Assembly (NCBI GenBank): GCA_016946835.1
Contig: JACVTC010000018.1
Coordinates: 1,610,001-1,674,000 of the forward strand
Direction of reading: 5' to 3'
DNA length: 64,000 nt
Source of the DNA: Neocallimastix lanati (nom. inval.)
Taxonomy: Eukaryota; Neocallimastigomycota; Neocallimastigomycetes; Neocallimastigales; Neocallimastigaceae
The position numbers and the translations under genes are program-made. This document shows, one piece after another, positions 62,376-64,000 of the stretch. Each line of letters opens with the position of its first letter. The first letter of the stretch is position 1. The notes below the pieces were generated by a model. It had not been told where the DNA came from. It did not search any database and worked only from the letters and a program-made list of their open reading frames with translations.

Positions 62376-63130
62376 TATTTAATATTTTTAATTCTTATTT
62401 TATTTTTAAATTTAATAATTTCGTACATTAAAAAAAAAATATATATATATATAACTAAAAAAAATATAACTAAAAAAAAAAAAAAAAATATTAAATTAAT
62501 AATAATAACAATATATATTTTTTAAACTTAATAATATAGACTGAAAATTGGTTAAGTCATATTTTTTTAACATGTTATATAATATAAATAATTTTTTTTT
62601 TTTTTTTATTTTATCAAGAATTACACCAAAACAAAGTAAAAAAATTTATATTTTAATAATAAAAAATAAAACACTTTTTATTGATTTATTATTATATCAT
62701 TAATTTATTTTTTAATTTTAAGATCAATTTTTATTTATTTATTTATTTATTTATTAATGAACTTTTATTCTAATTTTACTAATTAATTATTGTTTCTTTT
62801 TGTTCATCTTTTCATTTATTTATTTTTTGATTATTATGTTCTTTATTTATTTATTTAATTTTCTTTTTATTCATTTTTTTTATGTTTTTTTTTTTTACCT
62901 ATCTTTTTTTTTTATTTAATTACGTTCTTTATTTTATTTATTTATTTATTTATTTTTTATTTATTCTTTTTTTTAACTTTTTATTTAATTATTTTATTTT
63001 GCTATTTTTTATTTATTATATAAATTTTAATAAAAATAATAATAATATTTAATTATTATTTATTTTAATTTTTATTTATTGTTATATTTAAATTTTTTTT
63101 ATTTTTTTTTTTTTTGTACTATTATTTATC
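62376..63130. other. AT-rich spacer rich in TTTA simple repeats
   Basis: No gene. Repeated TTTATTTATTT blocks (62730-62750, 62935-62960) and T tracts. It includes the 3' flank of the dockerin-CYTH gene on the minus strand. Confidence 0.6.
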
Positions 63131-64000
63131 TTATTGAGATTCAGGAATTCCATATCTTGATAATCTTCCGTTTTTATATCTAATGTCGTCAGTAACTTCT
63201 TTTATTACCCAATCAGGAGTTTTATATGCATCACTTTCTGATTTATTTGCAAATTCTATTTCCATGTAGGCAAGTCCTTCTAAATCTTTTTCGAAGATAT
63301 CAATAGCTACTAATTCCCCATCATCAAATAATTGATATCTTGTTTTATATATTACATTACCTTCCTGTTTTTTTATCATATTATCATATTGTTCTTTATT
63401 AATTGGAATATTAACTTCATCCCTAATAAGACCATCTTCAGTTAAATTAGTTTTTATAGTCATTTCATACGATAATCCATTATTACTTACACTTGTATAT
63501 TCTCTTACTCTTATCTCTGGATCAAAACAAATATATGTTTGCTTTATTTTAAATGCTATACCAATAAAGTTTGTTGTTAAGTCATATGGAATCTTTTCTT
63601 TGTCAAGTAACCATTTTCTTTCAATTTCTTTGTCATCACCTGTTACTTCATTAACTCTTTCAATATATCTATCAACTATTTTGCTAAAGTCTTCATCGCT
63701 CTCATTAGAATTACAAATACACCATTTATAATTGTTAATTCCCCAAGTCCCTTCTTCATCAGTATATAAAACTTTACAATCTTTAGGACAGCATGAATAG
63801 CCTTTTTCTAAAATACTGGTAGCACATTCAGTAGTAACAATTTCAGATTTAGTATCTTCACATCCGCACCATTGATCATTCTCAACACCCCAGTTTCCGT
63901 CTTCGTCTGTATAAACTACCTCACATTCCGAAGAACAACATTCATATCCTTGATTTTTAATTTTAGAAGAGCAATTACTTTTTGCGCTAACAGTACTGGC
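63131..64000 (-). CDS. Double fungal dockerin (CBM10-type) fused to a CYTH domain; 3' part
   Basis: The frame is open from the window edge (64000) to TAA at 63131, giving 289 residues; the 5' part, presumably with a signal peptide, lies outside. Residues 10-47 and 59-96 are two fungal dockerins: GYECCSSECEVVYTDEDGNW and GYSCCPKDCKVLYTDEEGTW, each ending WCxC. After an acidic linker, residues about 122-289 form a CYTH (triphosphate tunnel metalloenzyme) domain. It has the EIERKW signature at 125-130 (ExExK), strands with IRVRE and YEMTIKTN, YKTRYQL, the acidic strand AIDIFEKDLEGLAYMEIEF, and the closing PDWVIKEVTDDIRYKN. Dockerins bind cohesin-like partners in extracellular cellulosomes. CYTH enzymes hydrolyse inorganic or organic triphosphates. 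The CYTH sequence resembles short bacterial versions, so transfer from rumen bacteria is plausible. No break is seen. Confidence 0.9.
   Translation of the reverse strand, partial: ASTVSAKSNCSSKIKNQGYECCSSECEVVYTDEDGNWGVENDQWCGCEDTKSEIVTTECATSILEKGYSCCPKDCKVLYTDEEGTWGINNYKWCICNSNESDEDFSKIVDRYIERVNEVTGDDKEIERKWLLDKEKIPYDLTTNFIGIAFKIKQTYICFDPEIRVREYTSVSNNGLSYEMTIKTNLTEDGLIRDEVNIPINKEQYDNMIKKQEGNVIYKTRYQLFDDGELVAIDIFEKDLEGLAYMEIEFANKSESDAYKTPDWVIKEVTDDIRYKNGRLSRYGIPESQ

Noticed and set aside
1-64000. CRISPR array
   Set aside because: Tandem arrays here have no unique spacers between constant repeats, and the organism is eukaryotic.
1-64000. Mitochondrial or bacterial contig
   Set aside because: Spliceosomal-type introns, LTR elements, LINEs and fungal dockerins exclude both; no operons or ribosome binding sites are seen.

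Overview
The window looks like nuclear DNA of an anaerobic gut fungus (Neocallimastigomycota; genus not resolvable). The base composition is extremely AT-rich, with intergenic A or T tracts of 20-50 nt, many simple repeats, short AT introns with GTA donors and TAG/CAG acceptors, and Asn-rich low-complexity protein segments. The decisive clue is at the right edge: two fungal dockerin (CBM10-type) modules of the kind used in fungal cellulosomes. A class C receptor with a bacterial-type solute-binding ectodomain, also characteristic of these fungi, supports this.

Layout, left to right. 1-8.8 kb: a strongly decayed Ty3/gypsy fossil with a similar direct repeat on each side. 10.1-10.65 kb: a small membrane-protein relic. 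12.1-14.9 kb (-): an intact five-exon SBP/7TM class C receptor gene. 15-21.6 kb: AT desert with a palindromic MITE-like element and an unidentified coding relic. 22.1-26.1 kb: a secreted, tail-anchored Cys-rich protein gene and a decayed tandem paralogue that share promoter and 3' sequence. 26.2-32.7 kb: copia fossil pieces, a 32-residue membrane micro-ORF in a desert, and a GH24 lysozyme relic butted against a MITE-like element. 33-34.7 kb (-): LINE copy. 35-39.9 kb: repeats, a minisatellite and a second gypsy fossil. 40.4-41.3 kb: copia gag/protease fossil. 43.0-44.9 kb (-): an intact seven-exon leucine-rich-repeat membrane protein, one repeat per exon. 47.6-48.1 kb: LINE 3' end. 48.9-52.6 kb: copia fossils. 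54.3-56.1 kb: a degenerate tandem array with a period of about 170 bp. 57.6-58.4 kb: relic of a family 92-like glycosyltransferase. 60.1-62.4 kb (-): the longest LINE copy, with a long open frame but an altered catalytic aspartate. 63.1-64 kb (-): the 3' part of a double-dockerin/CYTH protein gene.

Only about five loci look like living host genes: the SBP receptor, the secreted protein, the LRR protein, the dockerin-CYTH gene and, tentatively, the micro-ORF. All are surface or secreted proteins, which fits a genome edge devoted to sensing and degrading the rumen environment. They are not an operon; they are islands in transposon debris and AT desert. The most unusual object is the dockerin-CYTH fusion, which would place a triphosphate-tunnel type domain on an extracellular cellulosome-like complex.
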